Shown: positions 16,154-25,056, counted from the stretch's first letter. The stretch: 64,000 nt of DNA from Pseudomonadota bacterium (GCA_016711215.1 JADJTL010000001.1:1174001-1238000); one strand, 5' to 3'. Translations and numbers: made by a program. Notes: generated from the letters alone by a model not told the origin.

Positions 16154-17053
16154 ATGTCGGCTCCAGCCATTGGCGTGGTCGGTGGAAGCGGTCTCTACGA
16201 GATCGAGGGCCTCACCCAGGCGCGTGAGCTGCGGCTGGAGACGCCCTTTGGTGCGCCCTCGGACGCCTACGTCGTCGGCGAGCTCGCCGGGCGACGGGCA
16301 GTCTTCCTCCCACGGCATGGCCGCGGCCATCGCTTGCTGCCGGGCGAGATCAACTACCGCGCCAACGTGCACGGCTTCAAGCAGCTCGGCGTGCGCTGGC
16401 TGGTCTCTGTCAGCGCCGTCGGCAGCATGCGCGAGCAGATCGCGCCGGGTGAGCTGGTTATCGTCGATCAGTTCATCGATCGGACGCAGGGTCGCGCGGG
16501 CAGCTTCTTCGGCGAGGGCGTCGTCGGCCACGTTCAATTCGCGGATCCGATCTGTGGCGGGCTCGCCGCGGTGTTGGCCGCGGCGGCCGAGCAGAGCGGG
16601 GCAGTGGTGCATCGCGGTGGCACCTACCTTTGCATCGAGGGGCCCCAGTTCTCGACCCGCGCCGAGTCCCGGCTCTACCGGCAGTGGGGCGTGGACGTGA
16701 TCGGCATGACCAACCTGCCCGAGGCGCGCCTGGCCCGCGAAGCCGGCATTTGCTACGCGACCTTGGCGATGGCCACCGACTATGACTGTTGGCATGAGGG
16801 CCACGAGGACGTCTCGGTGCAGGCCGTCCTCGCTGTCATGGCCGGCAACGTCCAGCGCGCGCGCGGTATTCTCGCCGCGACGATTCGCACCGTCGATCTC
16901 GGCGGCGCCTGTCCGCATGCCGAGGCTGGACGACGGGCGGTGGTGAGCTCGCCGGAGGGCCTCGACCCCCGCAGTCGATCGCGCTTGGACGTTATCCTCG
17001 GCGAGAGCATCGCCAGCGAAAATCGCCCCCAGGCAGAAGGACCTGCCAAATGA
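16154..17053 (+). CDS. mtnP: S-methyl-5'-thioadenosine phosphorylase
   Basis: 299 aa. Splits methylthioadenosine with phosphate into adenine and 5-methylthioribose 1-phosphate in methionine/polyamine salvage. Seen: IGVVGGSGLYEIEGL at the start, RHGRGHRLLPGEINYRAN (phosphate/base site), EGPQFSTRAESRLYR and MTNLPEARLAREAGICYATL followed by ATDYDCWH, all as in MTAP rather than PNP. Start ATG 16154 has GGGGAG 7 bases upstream; an upstream ATG at 16091 would run through the 10-bp repeat. The stop overlaps the next start by 4 bp (ATGA), so it forms an operon with the PfkB kinase. Confidence 0.93.
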   Translation: MSAPAIGVVGGSGLYEIEGLTQARELRLETPFGAPSDAYVVGELAGRRAVFLPRHGRGHRLLPGEINYRANVHGFKQLGVRWLVSVSAVGSMREQIAPGELVIVDQFIDRTQGRAGSFFGEGVVGHVQFADPICGGLAAVLAAAAEQSGAVVHRGGTYLCIEGPQFSTRAESRLYRQWGVDVIGMTNLPEARLAREAGICYATLAMATDYDCWHEGHEDVSVQAVLAVMAGNVQRARGILAATIRTVDLGGACPHAEAGRRAVVSSPEGLDPRSRSRLDVILGESIASENRPQAEGPAK

Positions 17054-17967
17054 GCCTGCTCGTCGTCGGCAGCGTGGCGCTCGACTCGGTCACCACCCCC
17101 CTCGATGCTCGCGAAGAGATGCTCGGCGGCTCGGCGTCGTTCTTTGCCATGGTCGCCTCGCTGATTACGCCCGTGCGCCTGGTGGCGGTGGTCGGGGAGG
17201 ACTTCCCCGCGGAACACCTGGCGCTCTTGCGCGAGCGCGGCGTTGACCTGGAGGGGTTGCAGCGGACGCCAGGACGCACCTTTCGCTGGCGCGGGCGCTA
17301 CCTCCCCAACTTCGTCGACCGCGAGACGCTCGATACTCAGCTCAACGTCTTCGAGCACTTCCATCCGCGACTGCCCGCGCCTTGGCGCGACTCGCGCTAC
17401 GTATTCCTCGGCAACATCGCTCCACAGCTGCAGCTCGAGGTGCTGCAGCAGGTCCAGCGACCGGCGCTGGTCGGCTGCGACACGATGAACTTCTGGCTGC
17501 ACGAGCCCTGTGTGACGACGTTGAAGGAGGTGCTGAAACGCACCCAGGTGCTCTTCCTCAACGATGAGGAGGCGCGCCTGCTCTCGGGTCAGCATAACCT
17601 CGTCAAGGCGGCCGCGGCGATCCGCCTGCTCGGCGTGGATCATGTGGTGATCAAGCGCGGCGACGCCGGGGCGCTGCTCTTCGACGACGGTGGGCCCTTC
17701 TGGGCGCCGGCCCTTCCGCTCGCGCAGGTGGTCGACCCGACGGGCGCAGGGGACTGCTTTGCCGGCGGCTTCATGGCGTACCTGGCGCACACCGGCGACC
17801 TCGGCCTGGCCAATATCCGGCGCGCGATGATCTTCGGTAGCACGACGGCCTCCTTCGCCGTCGAGGATTTCAGCGTCGACCGCTTTCGCTCGGTGAGCCG
17901 CGCTGACCTGTTGCAGCGTTGTGCTGAGTTCGCGCGCCTCGTGCACTTCGATCCGGTGCAGCTCTAG
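17050..17967 (+). CDS. PfkB-family carbohydrate/nucleoside kinase
   Basis: 305 aa ribokinase-fold kinase. It has an N-terminal GSVALDSV, the LGGSASFFAMVASL glycine pair (PfkB signature 1 region) and the C-terminal VDPTGAGDCFAGGFMAYLA carrying the catalytic Asp of DTGAGD. The sequence is closest to the sugar-kinase branch, not ribokinase itself. Its 4-bp overlap with mtnP suggests a substrate in methylthioadenosine or adenosine salvage, for example a ribose or methylthioribose derivative or adenosine; this is inference only. MtnK (the known methylthioribose kinase) belongs to a different fold. Confidence 0.85.
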   Translation: MSLLVVGSVALDSVTTPLDAREEMLGGSASFFAMVASLITPVRLVAVVGEDFPAEHLALLRERGVDLEGLQRTPGRTFRWRGRYLPNFVDRETLDTQLNVFEHFHPRLPAPWRDSRYVFLGNIAPQLQLEVLQQVQRPALVGCDTMNFWLHEPCVTTLKEVLKRTQVLFLNDEEARLLSGQHNLVKAAAAIRLLGVDHVVIKRGDAGALLFDDGGPFWAPALPLAQVVDPTGAGDCFAGGFMAYLAHTGDLGLANIRRAMIFGSTTASFAVEDFSVDRFRSVSRADLLQRCAEFARLVHFDPVQL

Positions 17968-17998
17968 GGCGCCGCGCGGGACGCGCCTCAGGTCGTTC

Positions 17999-18484
17999 GT
18001 GAACCACGACGTCGGCACGATTGCTTGCAACACCGCGCGGCGCACGCGCACCTGCGGCCGCCGGCTCGGGCTGCTGCTCCAGCCGGGCGACGTCGTCGGG
18101 CTCGAGGGCGAGCTGGGCGCTGGCAAGACGCTCTTCGTTGGCGGTGTGGCGGCTGGACTGGGCCTCGCGCCGGGCTACCGGGTGGCGAGCCCGACCTTCA
18201 CCTTGATCAACGAGTACCCGGGCCGCTTGCCGATCGTTCATGTGGATCTCTATCGGCTCGACGACCAGGCCGAGATGCAGGAGATTGGCATCCTCGATTA
18301 CCTCGGCGGTCCCTGCGTCTGCCTGGTCGAGTGGTTCGGTCGCCTCGCCGGCGCCCGGCTGCCCGACCATCTGCAGGTGACGATCGAGGTCACCGGCGAC
18401 CACACGCGGCGCTTGAGGGTTGCGGGTAGCGGCCCGCGCGCGAGCGAGCTGGTGCGGCGCTGGATCGCCGCGTGCGCGTCTTGA
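17999..18484 (+). CDS. tsaE: tRNA threonylcarbamoyladenosine biosynthesis ATPase TsaE
   Basis: About 161 aa. TsaE drives the TsaBD complex in t6A37 synthesis on ANN-decoding tRNAs. Seen: Walker A GELGAGKTLF, the switch-like SPTFTLINEY, HVDLYRL and VEWFGRLAG in the family order. The GTG at 17999 gives the usual family length; a longer frame from 17921 overlaps the kinase gene end and has poor N-terminal sequence. Ends 38 bp before tRNA-Arg. No tsaB, tsaC or tsaD nearby. Confidence 0.9.
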   Translation: MNHDVGTIACNTARRTRTCGRRLGLLLQPGDVVGLEGELGAGKTLFVGGVAAGLGLAPGYRVASPTFTLINEYPGRLPIVHVDLYRLDDQAEMQEIGILDYLGGPCVCLVEWFGRLAGARLPDHLQVTIEVTGDHTRRLRVAGSGPRASELVRRWIAACAS

Positions 18485-18522
18485 CGTTGGCGCGGCGTGC
18501 CGCCGATACTGCGGCGTGCGTT

Positions 18523-18599
18523 GCGCCCGTAGCTCAGTCGGATAGAGCGTCGGACTTCGAATCCGCAGGTCGGGTGTTCGAGTCACCCCGGGCGCACCA
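18523..18599 (+). tRNA. tRNA-Arg (anticodon TCG)
   Basis: Full cloverleaf: acceptor GCGCCCG pairs with CGGGCGC, D-arm GCTC/GAGC, anticodon loop CTTCGAA (TCG at 34-36), T-arm GGGTG-TTCGAGT-CACCC, discriminator A and an encoded CCA. Position 27-43 is a T-C mismatch, so the anticodon stem has four pairs. Reads CGN Arg codons. Its antisense gives a spurious protein stretch in the recD2 frame. Confidence 0.95.
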
Positions 18600-18614
18600 A
18601 GCCAGCCTCCGCCG

Positions 18615-19700
18615 CTACGACGCGCCCGGCCCCGGCGCAGGCGATCGCCGAGGCGGCTGCAACGCTGCTCGACGCGGTCGTTGCGGACGGCGATTCCCAG
18701 CGCCTTGCGGCTGCCGACGATGACCACCAGCCGTCGAGCGCGGGTCAGCCCGGTGTAGACCAGGTTGCGCTGAAGCATCGCATAGTGCTGCGTGTGCAGC
18801 GGCATGACGACGACGGGGTATTCGCTGCCCTGGGCCTTGTGGATCGAGCAAGCGTAGGCCAGCACGAGCTCGTCGAGCTGGCCGTGCTCGTAGCGCACCA
18901 GGCGCTCGTCATAGCTGACCGTGAGCTGCTGCTCGTCCTCGTCGATCGACGCGACCCGGCCGATGTCGCCGTTGAAGACGTCGAGATCGTAGTTGTTGCG
19001 GAGCTGCATCACCTTGTCGCCGATCCGCAGCAAGCGGCTACCGCGGACTAACGCCGGTCCCGTGGGATTGAGCAGGGACTGTAGCTCGGCGTTGAGGTTG
19101 ATCACCCCGAGCAGCCCCTTTCGCATCGGCGTCAGCACCTGCACGCCGAGGGTCGGGTCGACCTTGAAGCGGCGCGGGATGCGCTCGCCGACGAGGTCCT
19201 TGATCGTCGCGAGGATCTGGTCTGGGTCGCCCCGCTCGATGAAGTAGAAGTCGCTGAGTTCTCCGCTCTCCTGCTCGCTCGTCATCGGCGGTAGCTCGCC
19301 GTGGTTGATGCGATGGGCGTTGACCACGATCTGGCTGCGCTGCGCTTGGCGAAAGATCTCGGTCAGGCGCACGACGCCGGCCCAACCCGAGCCGATGAGG
19401 TCGCGCAGCACGTTGCCCGGCCCGACCGAGGGGAGCTGATCGACGTCGCCGACGAGGATCAGCTGCGCCGCCGGCGGCAGCGCCTGCACCAGCGCGTGGA
19501 ATAACACGATGTCGATCATCGAGGTCTCGTCGACGATCAGGGTGTCGACCTCGAGTGGACGCTCGCCGTCGCGCTCGAAGCGCTGCGTGCGCGGCGAGAA
19601 CTCGAGCAGGCGGTGAATCGTGCGCGCCTCCTGGTCCGTGGTCTCGGCGAGGCGCTTGGCGGCGCGGCCCGTCGGGGCGCAGAGGAGGATACGGCGCCGT
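18615..19700 (-). CDS. recD2: RecD2 helicase, C-terminal part (frame-disrupted)
   Basis: Continuation of the helicase in another frame: ILLCAPTGRAAKRL (motif Ia), EVDTLIVDETSMID (motif II), ILVGDVDQLPSVGPG (motif III), later YACSIHKAQGSEYP and GLTRARRLVVIVGS (motifs V/VI). From its first ATG (19519) the frame would run through the tRNA-Arg complement into tsaE antisense with no stop. The sensible stop (TAG at 18615-18617) is reached only if one base is changed near the CCCC at 18630-18633. With both corrections the whole protein is about 736 aa, normal for RecD2. Either two sequencing indels or a decaying gene. Confidence 0.75.
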
Positions 19701-20826
19701 CCCCTACGAGCAGGCGCAGGATCGCATTGACGATCGTGGTCTTGCCGGTACCCGGGCCACCGGTGATCACCAGCACCTTGCGCCGGGTGGCCTCCTCCAC
19801 GGCCTGGCGCTGCTGCTCGGCAAGAGCGAGCTCGCGTTCCCGCTCGAAGCCCTCGATCGCCAGCGCGGCCCCCGCCAGGGGCGCCAGCGGGACCTCGCCG
19901 AGCTCCAGCAGTCGGGCCGCGGCTCCGCTCTCCGCGGCGTGCAGGGCCTTGAGGTAGATCGCGTCGTCCTCGGGGAGGGGCTCGCGCACGAGGGTGCCGG
20001 CGGCGAGCTGCGCGGCGATGGCCTCTTCGACCGGCAGCACGTCGAGCTCGAGGAGCTGCGTGGCGGCCGCGACTAGCCGCTCGTGCGGGAAGAAGACATG
20101 GCCCTGGTCCGCCAACTCGCCGAGCAGGTAGCGCACCCCGGCCTCGGCCCGCTGGGGTGAGTCGCGCGGGATCCCGAGCGAGGCGGCGATCTTGTCGGTG
20201 CTCTTGAAGCCGATGCCGACGACGTCCGAGGCGAGCTGGTAGGGGTTCTGGCGCACGACGGCGATCGCTCGCTCGCCGTACTGCTTGAAGACCCGCACGG
20301 CGTAGGCGGTGGAGACCCCATGCGTCTGCAGGAAGATCATCACCTCCTTGATCGCGCGTTGCTCAAGCCAGGCCTCGCGAATGCGCAGCGAGCGCAGGGG
20401 TCCGATGCCCGCGACCTCCCGCAGACGCTCGGGCTGGTTCTCGATCACGTTGAGGGTCTCGAGCTGGAAGCGCTCCACCAGGCGCGCCGCGATGCCGCGA
20501 CCGAGCCCCGGGACGAGGCCCGAGGCGAGGTACTTCTCGATGCCGACGAGCGTCGCCGGTTGGATCGTCAGGTAGCTGTGGACGCGGAACTGCTCGCCGT
20601 ACTTGCGGTCGTTGACCCACCAGCCGCGCAGGCGCAGGTTTTCACCCGGCTGCACGCCGAGCAGGCTACCCACCGCGGTGACCGTGCGCTGCTGCTGCAG
20701 GACGGTGATCCGCACCACGCTCCAGGCCGTCTCTTCGTTGGCGTAAACGACGCGGTCGAGCGCACCCTCGAGGACCTCGGGCGGGTCGCCGACGGGAGCT
20801 TCGGCGCGATGGCGATGGCCAGACAT
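19537..20826 (-). CDS. recD2: RecD2 helicase, N-terminal part (frame-disrupted)
   Basis: Starts MSGHRHRAEAP at 20826. RecD2 is a 5'-3' DNA helicase of superfamily 1B acting outside RecBCD. Seen: an N-terminal OB region (VVRITVLQQQRTVTAVGSLL), paired helix-hairpin-helix motifs (SGLVPGLGRGIAARLVERF, IGPLRSLRIREAW), a DVVGIGFKSTDKIA stretch and Walker A ITGGPGTGKTTIVNAILRLL. Just after Walker A the frame turns to Ser/Arg-rich nonsense. Adding one G in the GGGG run (plus-strand CCCC, 19701-19704) joins it to motif Ia in the downstream fragment. AGGA precedes the ATG, and a 12-bp palindrome ATGCCGCGGCAT overlaps the start codon. Confidence 0.8.
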   Translation of the reverse strand: MSGHRHRAEAPVGDPPEVLEGALDRVVYANEETAWSVVRITVLQQQRTVTAVGSLLGVQPGENLRLRGWWVNDRKYGEQFRVHSYLTIQPATLVGIEKYLASGLVPGLGRGIAARLVERFQLETLNVIENQPERLREVAGIGPLRSLRIREAWLEQRAIKEVMIFLQTHGVSTAYAVRVFKQYGERAIAVVRQNPYQLASDVVGIGFKSTDKIAASLGIPRDSPQRAEAGVRYLLGELADQGHVFFPHERLVAAATQLLELDVLPVEEAIAAQLAAGTLVREPLPEDDAIYLKALHAAESGAAARLLELGEVPLAPLAGAALAIEGFERERELALAEQQRQAVEEATRRKVLVITGGPGTGKTTIVNAILRLLVGDGAVSSSAPRRAAPPSASPRPRTRRRARFTACSSSRRARSASSATASVHSRSTP

Positions 20827-21133
20827 GCCGCGGCATCCTAACAGGGCGCTCGCCGGGCCGAAACCGCCCCCCGGGGCGCTTGCGGCCCGGCGCGCTGGGG
20901 CTTGCGCGGCGGGTCGGCCGAGCGGCGGGCGAGACTGGCGATCGGCCGCCCTCGACATGCCGCGGGTTGTCGACCAGAGGCAGCGGCGGTTGCGTGCGGC
21001 AAGCCGAACGCGCCCACCTGCCGTCGCCGTGTGAGCGCTCCGGTGAAGGCCCGTCGTGCGCGCCAGCGGGTGCCGGCGTGCGTGGCGTCTCCCGTCTGTG
21101 GTCGTCAGCAGCCCGCGACCACCCGGCCGGGGC
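20827..21133. other. 307-bp gap between recD2 and the GH77-like gene
   Basis: No supported gene. It holds the right end of the palindrome ATGCCGCGGCAT (20825-20836); GACATGCCGCGG recurs near 20953. Close to the GH77-like stop is the hairpin listed separately. Open frames here are on the wrong strand or lack family features. The recD2 promoter should lie here but no -10/-35 pair is obvious. Confidence 0.5.
21098..21122 (-). terminator. Hairpin downstream of the GH77-like gene
   Basis: GTGGTCG and CGACCAC form a 7-bp stem around an 11-base loop, 11 bp past the stop of the minus-strand GH77-like gene. The position fits a terminator; there is no T tract, so this is tentative. Confidence 0.4.
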
Positions 21134-23605
21134 TCAGCGAGCCGGCCTTTCCTTTGGCCGCGCGCTCTCGGTGCCGAGGCGCAGGACGAGTTGATCGAAA
21201 TCGCGCCGCGAAATGGGCCCTGTCCGGCCGCGGAAAGGGCGGAAGCCGCCGTCGCCCTCGGGTGGTGTGTGCTCGGAGAGCCCCGGCACGTTCCAGATAC
21301 CCTTGGACTCACTATCGGCCGGATCGTTTGGCGGCAGGCAGGCAAGCAGCGGCGTGGCGACCATCTGAGAGGAGGCCTTGGCGAGCGCCCGCCGATACGC
21401 TGCGTCGAGCTCCGAGGTCCACGGCCCGTGGCCACCCGACGGGGGGTTCTGCGGATCGATTCCCGCCGGAAGCTCGCCGGCGCGCTCCAGCCAGGTGAGC
21501 AGCTCGTAGCGCCAATGCGGTAGGCGCGCTTGCCAGCGGCTCGCCTCCTCGTCGGAGATCTTGCCCAGGCGGCGGAGCAGCCGGAGGTCAGCGCCATTCC
21601 ATACCGCCCCGACGGGCGGCATGTCCCAGGTGGAATACGCCGCCAGCGCGCTCGACTCGTAGGACCTCGGCGACGCGAGGGGTGGAACGACGCTCCCTCG
21701 GAAGGCGTCCCAGTCGTAGGCCCAGCGGGCCAGCGCGTAGCCGTAGAGCCCCGCCTGTCTTCTCTTCTCGTCGAAGCCAGCGGGTGGGGTGCCGAGGTTC
21801 TCGGCGATCACCAGGCAGTGATGGCGACGACTCAGGAGGGTGATCACCGCCATCAGCTCCGGGAAGGGGTAGGCCACGTAGCCAGATCGCGCTGCGTCAA
21901 AGGCGCCGTCGGCAGTCCAGGCCGGCGAGAAGAGCCCGTGGATCCAGAACGCGTTGTCGAGACGTAGCCCGCCGGCGTTCGCCATCGAGCGCGTCAGCCT
22001 CGCCGCGAAGCGCGTCAGCCCATCGCGGATCATCGCCAGCGGATTTCGGATTGATCCGCCCCAGTCCTGGGGCAGATTCGGCGAGGTATCGTCGGGTGGC
22101 GCCCCTGCGTGCATGCCGCGCAGGTAGCCGTCGGGCCATTGCTCAACCTGAGGACCATTGGTGACGACGGGCTGGTCCCTGATCCAACCGAGGGCCATCG
22201 GGGCTGCGCCGTCGGCGCGCGGATCGACGGCGGCCTCGCGAACTGCCAGCTCTTGCACCGCATAGGCCCACTCTGTGAAGAGCGCGAGCTCCGGATCGCG
22301 CAGCTTGCGGCGGCGGCCCAGGTCGAGGCCGGCGTCGCGTTGGGCTGGATGCTGGGCGACCCAGGCCTGGTACGCGCCCCAGGCCTTCCCCGGGACGCCG
22401 CCAGCGCCTGCCTGCGCCTTGAACCAACCCCAGAGAGTAACGAGCCCCTGCGTCGTCAGCCTCGAGATCAACGTGGGATTGAGCTGCCGAGCGCTAAGGG
22501 CCCTTGTGCGCCGCGAGGCAAGGGATCCCTGGAAGACCGGGTCTGAGAAGCCGATCTGCCGCGCCAGCACGCCGAGATCGACCATTCGCGGGTCGCCGTG
22601 ACCGGTGTGCAGCGTGTCGTAGGGGCTCGCCGCGCTCGGGTTCACCATCGTCGTCGGTGGCGTCGACACGCCGTCAAAGCCGGCGCTGCGCGCCGCCGCC
22701 ACGACCCGCCGCAAGGTCTCGAGATTCCCCGCGCCGACGCCCTGCGCGCCCTCGAGGTTGAGCGCCGCGATCGGCGTCTCGAGGATGGCGATGCGCTTGC
22801 CCGCGGGAAGCTCGTGCGCCCGCTGTGGCGCGATCACGAGCGTCATCGCGCCCGCTATGCTCCGAGGCGAACCGCCCAGCCCGTGGCTCACGCGAACCTG
22901 GTGCATGCCGAAGCGCCGCTCGCCGACCTCCGCAGTGAGGGTTCGCACCAGCGCGGGCACATCGAGCATCCGGTAAGCGGGTGCCGGCGACGCGTCCGAC
23001 TCGGCACCACCAAAGGCTGTGCCTCCTGCGCGGCGGCGAGGCGCAGGCCGCAGGCGCGCGCTGATGTCCCTCCAGGCGCCTGCTTCCTTCGCTTCGTCCT
23101 CGAGGCGCAGCTCGACCTTGAGGCCAGACCACGCACCCGCTGCGCCACCCGCCAGGCCGAGGCGCAAGCGCGGCATGCCCTCCGTCTCCGGATGACCTTC
23201 CTGGAAGGCATGGAGCCAGGGCAACGCGTTGGCCCGCCGCTCGGCGTTCAGCGCCTTGAGCGCTGCGCCGAAGCCCATGCCCTCGCCGCGCCACGGCGCG
23301 ATCACCGCCCCGCCGACGCGCTCGAAGAAGCGAGGGTCGGCGTGCACCTCGCGCCAATCGACCGAGCTCAGGTATTTGGGGTGGGCGAAATGCGCACCGA
23401 GGTGCCGCTGGGCACGGGCCTCAGCGGTCCGCTTCGCGCTTGGCTCGGCTGCAGCGACGTCCTGCGCCGCTGCCAGCGACAGGAGGGCCGCGAGCAGCAG
23501 GGCAGACGGGTCGGCCGCCGCCGCCCTAACCAAGGCCTGGCCCGCGACGATCGCTTGGCTGCGGTTGGCGCTCGCGTCTGGTGTTCGTGTCTGGCGCCAT
23601 TCCAA
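21134..23605 (-). CDS. Exported GH77-like (4-alpha-glucanotransferase-related) protein
   Basis: 823 aa. The C-terminal two thirds resemble MalQ/amylomaltase: SAASPYDT, GAPPDDTSPNLPQDWGG, GGLRLDNAFWIHG (nucleophile Asp, about residue 548), LVIAENLGTPPAGF (acid/base Glu, about 602) and STWDMPPVGAVWNG (third Asp, about 660). The MalQ motif there is T-H-D-L-P, so His is replaced by Trp. Unlike cytosolic MalQ it starts with a long N-region, a hydrophobic core (SALLLAALLSLAAAQDVAAA) and a possible cleavage site, suggesting export. GGAG 5 bases before the ATG supports the start. It may act on periplasmic maltooligosaccharide or have a changed substrate. No mal genes adjacent. Confidence 0.7.
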   Translation of the reverse strand: MEWRQTRTPDASANRSQAIVAGQALVRAAAADPSALLLAALLSLAAAQDVAAAEPSAKRTAEARAQRHLGAHFAHPKYLSSVDWREVHADPRFFERVGGAVIAPWRGEGMGFGAALKALNAERRANALPWLHAFQEGHPETEGMPRLRLGLAGGAAGAWSGLKVELRLEDEAKEAGAWRDISARLRPAPRRRAGGTAFGGAESDASPAPAYRMLDVPALVRTLTAEVGERRFGMHQVRVSHGLGGSPRSIAGAMTLVIAPQRAHELPAGKRIAILETPIAALNLEGAQGVGAGNLETLRRVVAAARSAGFDGVSTPPTTMVNPSAASPYDTLHTGHGDPRMVDLGVLARQIGFSDPVFQGSLASRRTRALSARQLNPTLISRLTTQGLVTLWGWFKAQAGAGGVPGKAWGAYQAWVAQHPAQRDAGLDLGRRRKLRDPELALFTEWAYAVQELAVREAAVDPRADGAAPMALGWIRDQPVVTNGPQVEQWPDGYLRGMHAGAPPDDTSPNLPQDWGGSIRNPLAMIRDGLTRFAARLTRSMANAGGLRLDNAFWIHGLFSPAWTADGAFDAARSGYVAYPFPELMAVITLLSRRHHCLVIAENLGTPPAGFDEKRRQAGLYGYALARWAYDWDAFRGSVVPPLASPRSYESSALAAYSTWDMPPVGAVWNGADLRLLRRLGKISDEEASRWQARLPHWRYELLTWLERAGELPAGIDPQNPPSGGHGPWTSELDAAYRRALAKASSQMVATPLLACLPPNDPADSESKGIWNVPGLSEHTPPEGDGGFRPFRGRTGPISRRDFDQLVLRLGTESARPKERPAR

Positions 23606-23679
23606 GCTCCAGCGCTGAGTGAAAGGGGGCGCCGCTCCAATCAGCGCCGCCCGAGGGGGCGTGCATGCCCCGGCGGCCC

Positions 23680-24726
23680 TTACACGTTGAAGCGGTAGTT
23701 CACGACGTCGCCGTCCTGGATCTCGTAGTCTTTGCCTTCCAATCGGATCTTGCCGGCGGTCTTGAGGGCCGCTTCTGTGCCGAGGCGCTCGAGGTCCTCC
23801 AGACGATAGACCTCGGCGCGGATGAAGCCGCGTTCGATGTCGCTATGGACCTTGCCGGCCGCGCGCCGGGCCACGGTGCCTCGCCGCAGCGGCCAGGCCC
23901 GGCATTCATCCGGACCCGCGGTGAGGAAGCAGATCAGGTCGAGCAGTCGGTAGGCGGCGCGGATAAAGACGTTGCGCGCCGGCTCGCCCAACCCGAGCCC
24001 GACGAGAAACTCCTGCTGCTCCTCTGCAGGCAAATCGGCGATCTCGGCCTCGATCGCGCCGCAGAGGCCGAGCGAGAGGGCGGAGGGACCGCGCTCCTGA
24101 AGCTCTCGCAAGCTGGCCTGCGCCGGATCGCCCCACGCGGTTTCGCTCAGGCTGAAGAGGGTGATCGATGGCTTGATCGACAGGAGCTGGATACCGACGA
24201 AGGTGGCCTCCTCCTCATCGCTGAGCCCCAGCGCGCGCAGGGGCTGGCCCGCTTCGAGCTGCGCCACGCAGCGCTCGTTGATCGCCACCTCGGGACCCTT
24301 CTTTGACTCCTTGCGCAGTCGCTCCTGGCGGCGCTCGAGCACCTGCAGATCGTGAAGCACCAGCTCATCGCTGAAGAGGGCGTCGTCGCGCGCCGGATCG
24401 GCCGGGCGGGCAACCAGGGGGTTGTCGAAGCCGCGGACGACGTGCACCAAGACGTCGACGTTGCGCATGTGCTGCAGCACGTCAGGGCTGAAGGCCCCCG
24501 TATCGGCGCGGCCCCCTTCGCCACCGACGTCGACGAAGGTGACCTCGCCGTAGGTCTTGCGCTTGGGCGAGAAGATCGTGGCCAGGCGGTCGACGCGGAC
24601 GTCGGGCACCTTGATATTGCCGAGCGCGACGCCGCCGCGGTCGCTGCGAGCGCCGGGCGCCAACGCCGAAAACACCGTCGATTTTCCAGAGCCGGCGTAA
24701 CCGGCGAGTCCCACGCGCATGGCCAA
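23680..24726 (-). CDS. Divergent YchF/Obg-family GTPase
   Basis: 348 aa. Architecture as in YchF: N-terminal P-loop GTPase, a helical insertion (about residues 125-165), and a C-terminal TGS-like domain ending YEIQDGDVVNYRFNV, as in YchF (DUF933). Oddities: the P-loop is GYAGSGKST rather than GLPNVGKST, switch 2 is FVDVGGEGG, and the nucleotide-specificity position (NxxE in YchF) reads SITLFSLSE, so base recognition is changed or lost. YchF itself prefers ATP and binds ribosomes; this paralogue may have another role. A second, canonical ychF could exist elsewhere. Start 24726, or the Met two codons later. Confidence 0.75.
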   Translation of the reverse strand: MAMRVGLAGYAGSGKSTVFSALAPGARSDRGGVALGNIKVPDVRVDRLATIFSPKRKTYGEVTFVDVGGEGGRADTGAFSPDVLQHMRNVDVLVHVVRGFDNPLVARPADPARDDALFSDELVLHDLQVLERRQERLRKESKKGPEVAINERCVAQLEAGQPLRALGLSDEEEATFVGIQLLSIKPSITLFSLSETAWGDPAQASLRELQERGPSALSLGLCGAIEAEIADLPAEEQQEFLVGLGLGEPARNVFIRAAYRLLDLICFLTAGPDECRAWPLRRGTVARRAAGKVHSDIERGFIRAEVYRLEDLERLGTEAALKTAGKIRLEGKDYEIQDGDVVNYRFNV

Positions 24727-25056
24727 CCTCCCGACGCCGCTGCGCGGCCAGTGTCGTCTACAGCAGGGCGTGCGAGGCGTCCAGCGTTGGTTTGGCGCGG
24801 ACGCGGTGTCGTACCGGCAGCGACGAGCAAGAGCAACCGCCCATGATCAAGGGCGAAGTCGTCGCCCTTGCCGCGCCTCTCAGGCACTGCGGGAGGTTAA
24901 CCCGCTACAGCGCGCGCGGACTCCGCCTTCTACCGTCGTCGCCCCTCGCTTCGACCCCGCCCGCGCCGTGCAACCCTTTGCGATCGTACCCCTGCAGTGC
25001 AGGCGGGTGCAGCGCCGGTGCGTTGCTTCCGGCCACCCGGCGGTGCGCCCCGCGTA
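24727..25056. other. 330-bp divergent gap
   Basis: Between the YchF-like gene (leftward) and the amidohydrolase (rightward). It contains the perfect inverted repeat noted at 24849-24869. Base composition is slightly less GC-rich than the flanks. No supported gene; promoters for both sides are expected here but none is clear. Confidence 0.5.
24849..24869. promoter_or_regulatory. Perfect inverted repeat in divergent promoter region
   Basis: AAGGGCGA-AGTCG-TCGCCCTT: 8-bp arms around a 5-base centre, 122 bp upstream of the YchF-like start and 188 bp upstream of the amidohydrolase start. Its position fits an operator; the same sequence could form a hairpin. No regulator gene adjacent. Confidence 0.35.

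Noticed and set aside
17870..18614. Extension of the recD2 frame through the tRNA-Arg complement into tsaE antisense
   Set aside because: The stretch TRTPDLRIRSPTLYPTELRA is the well-known false translation of a tRNA antisense; not a real protein end.
24849..24869. Inverted repeat as a riboswitch
   Set aside because: Too short and simple; no conserved aptamer core seen.
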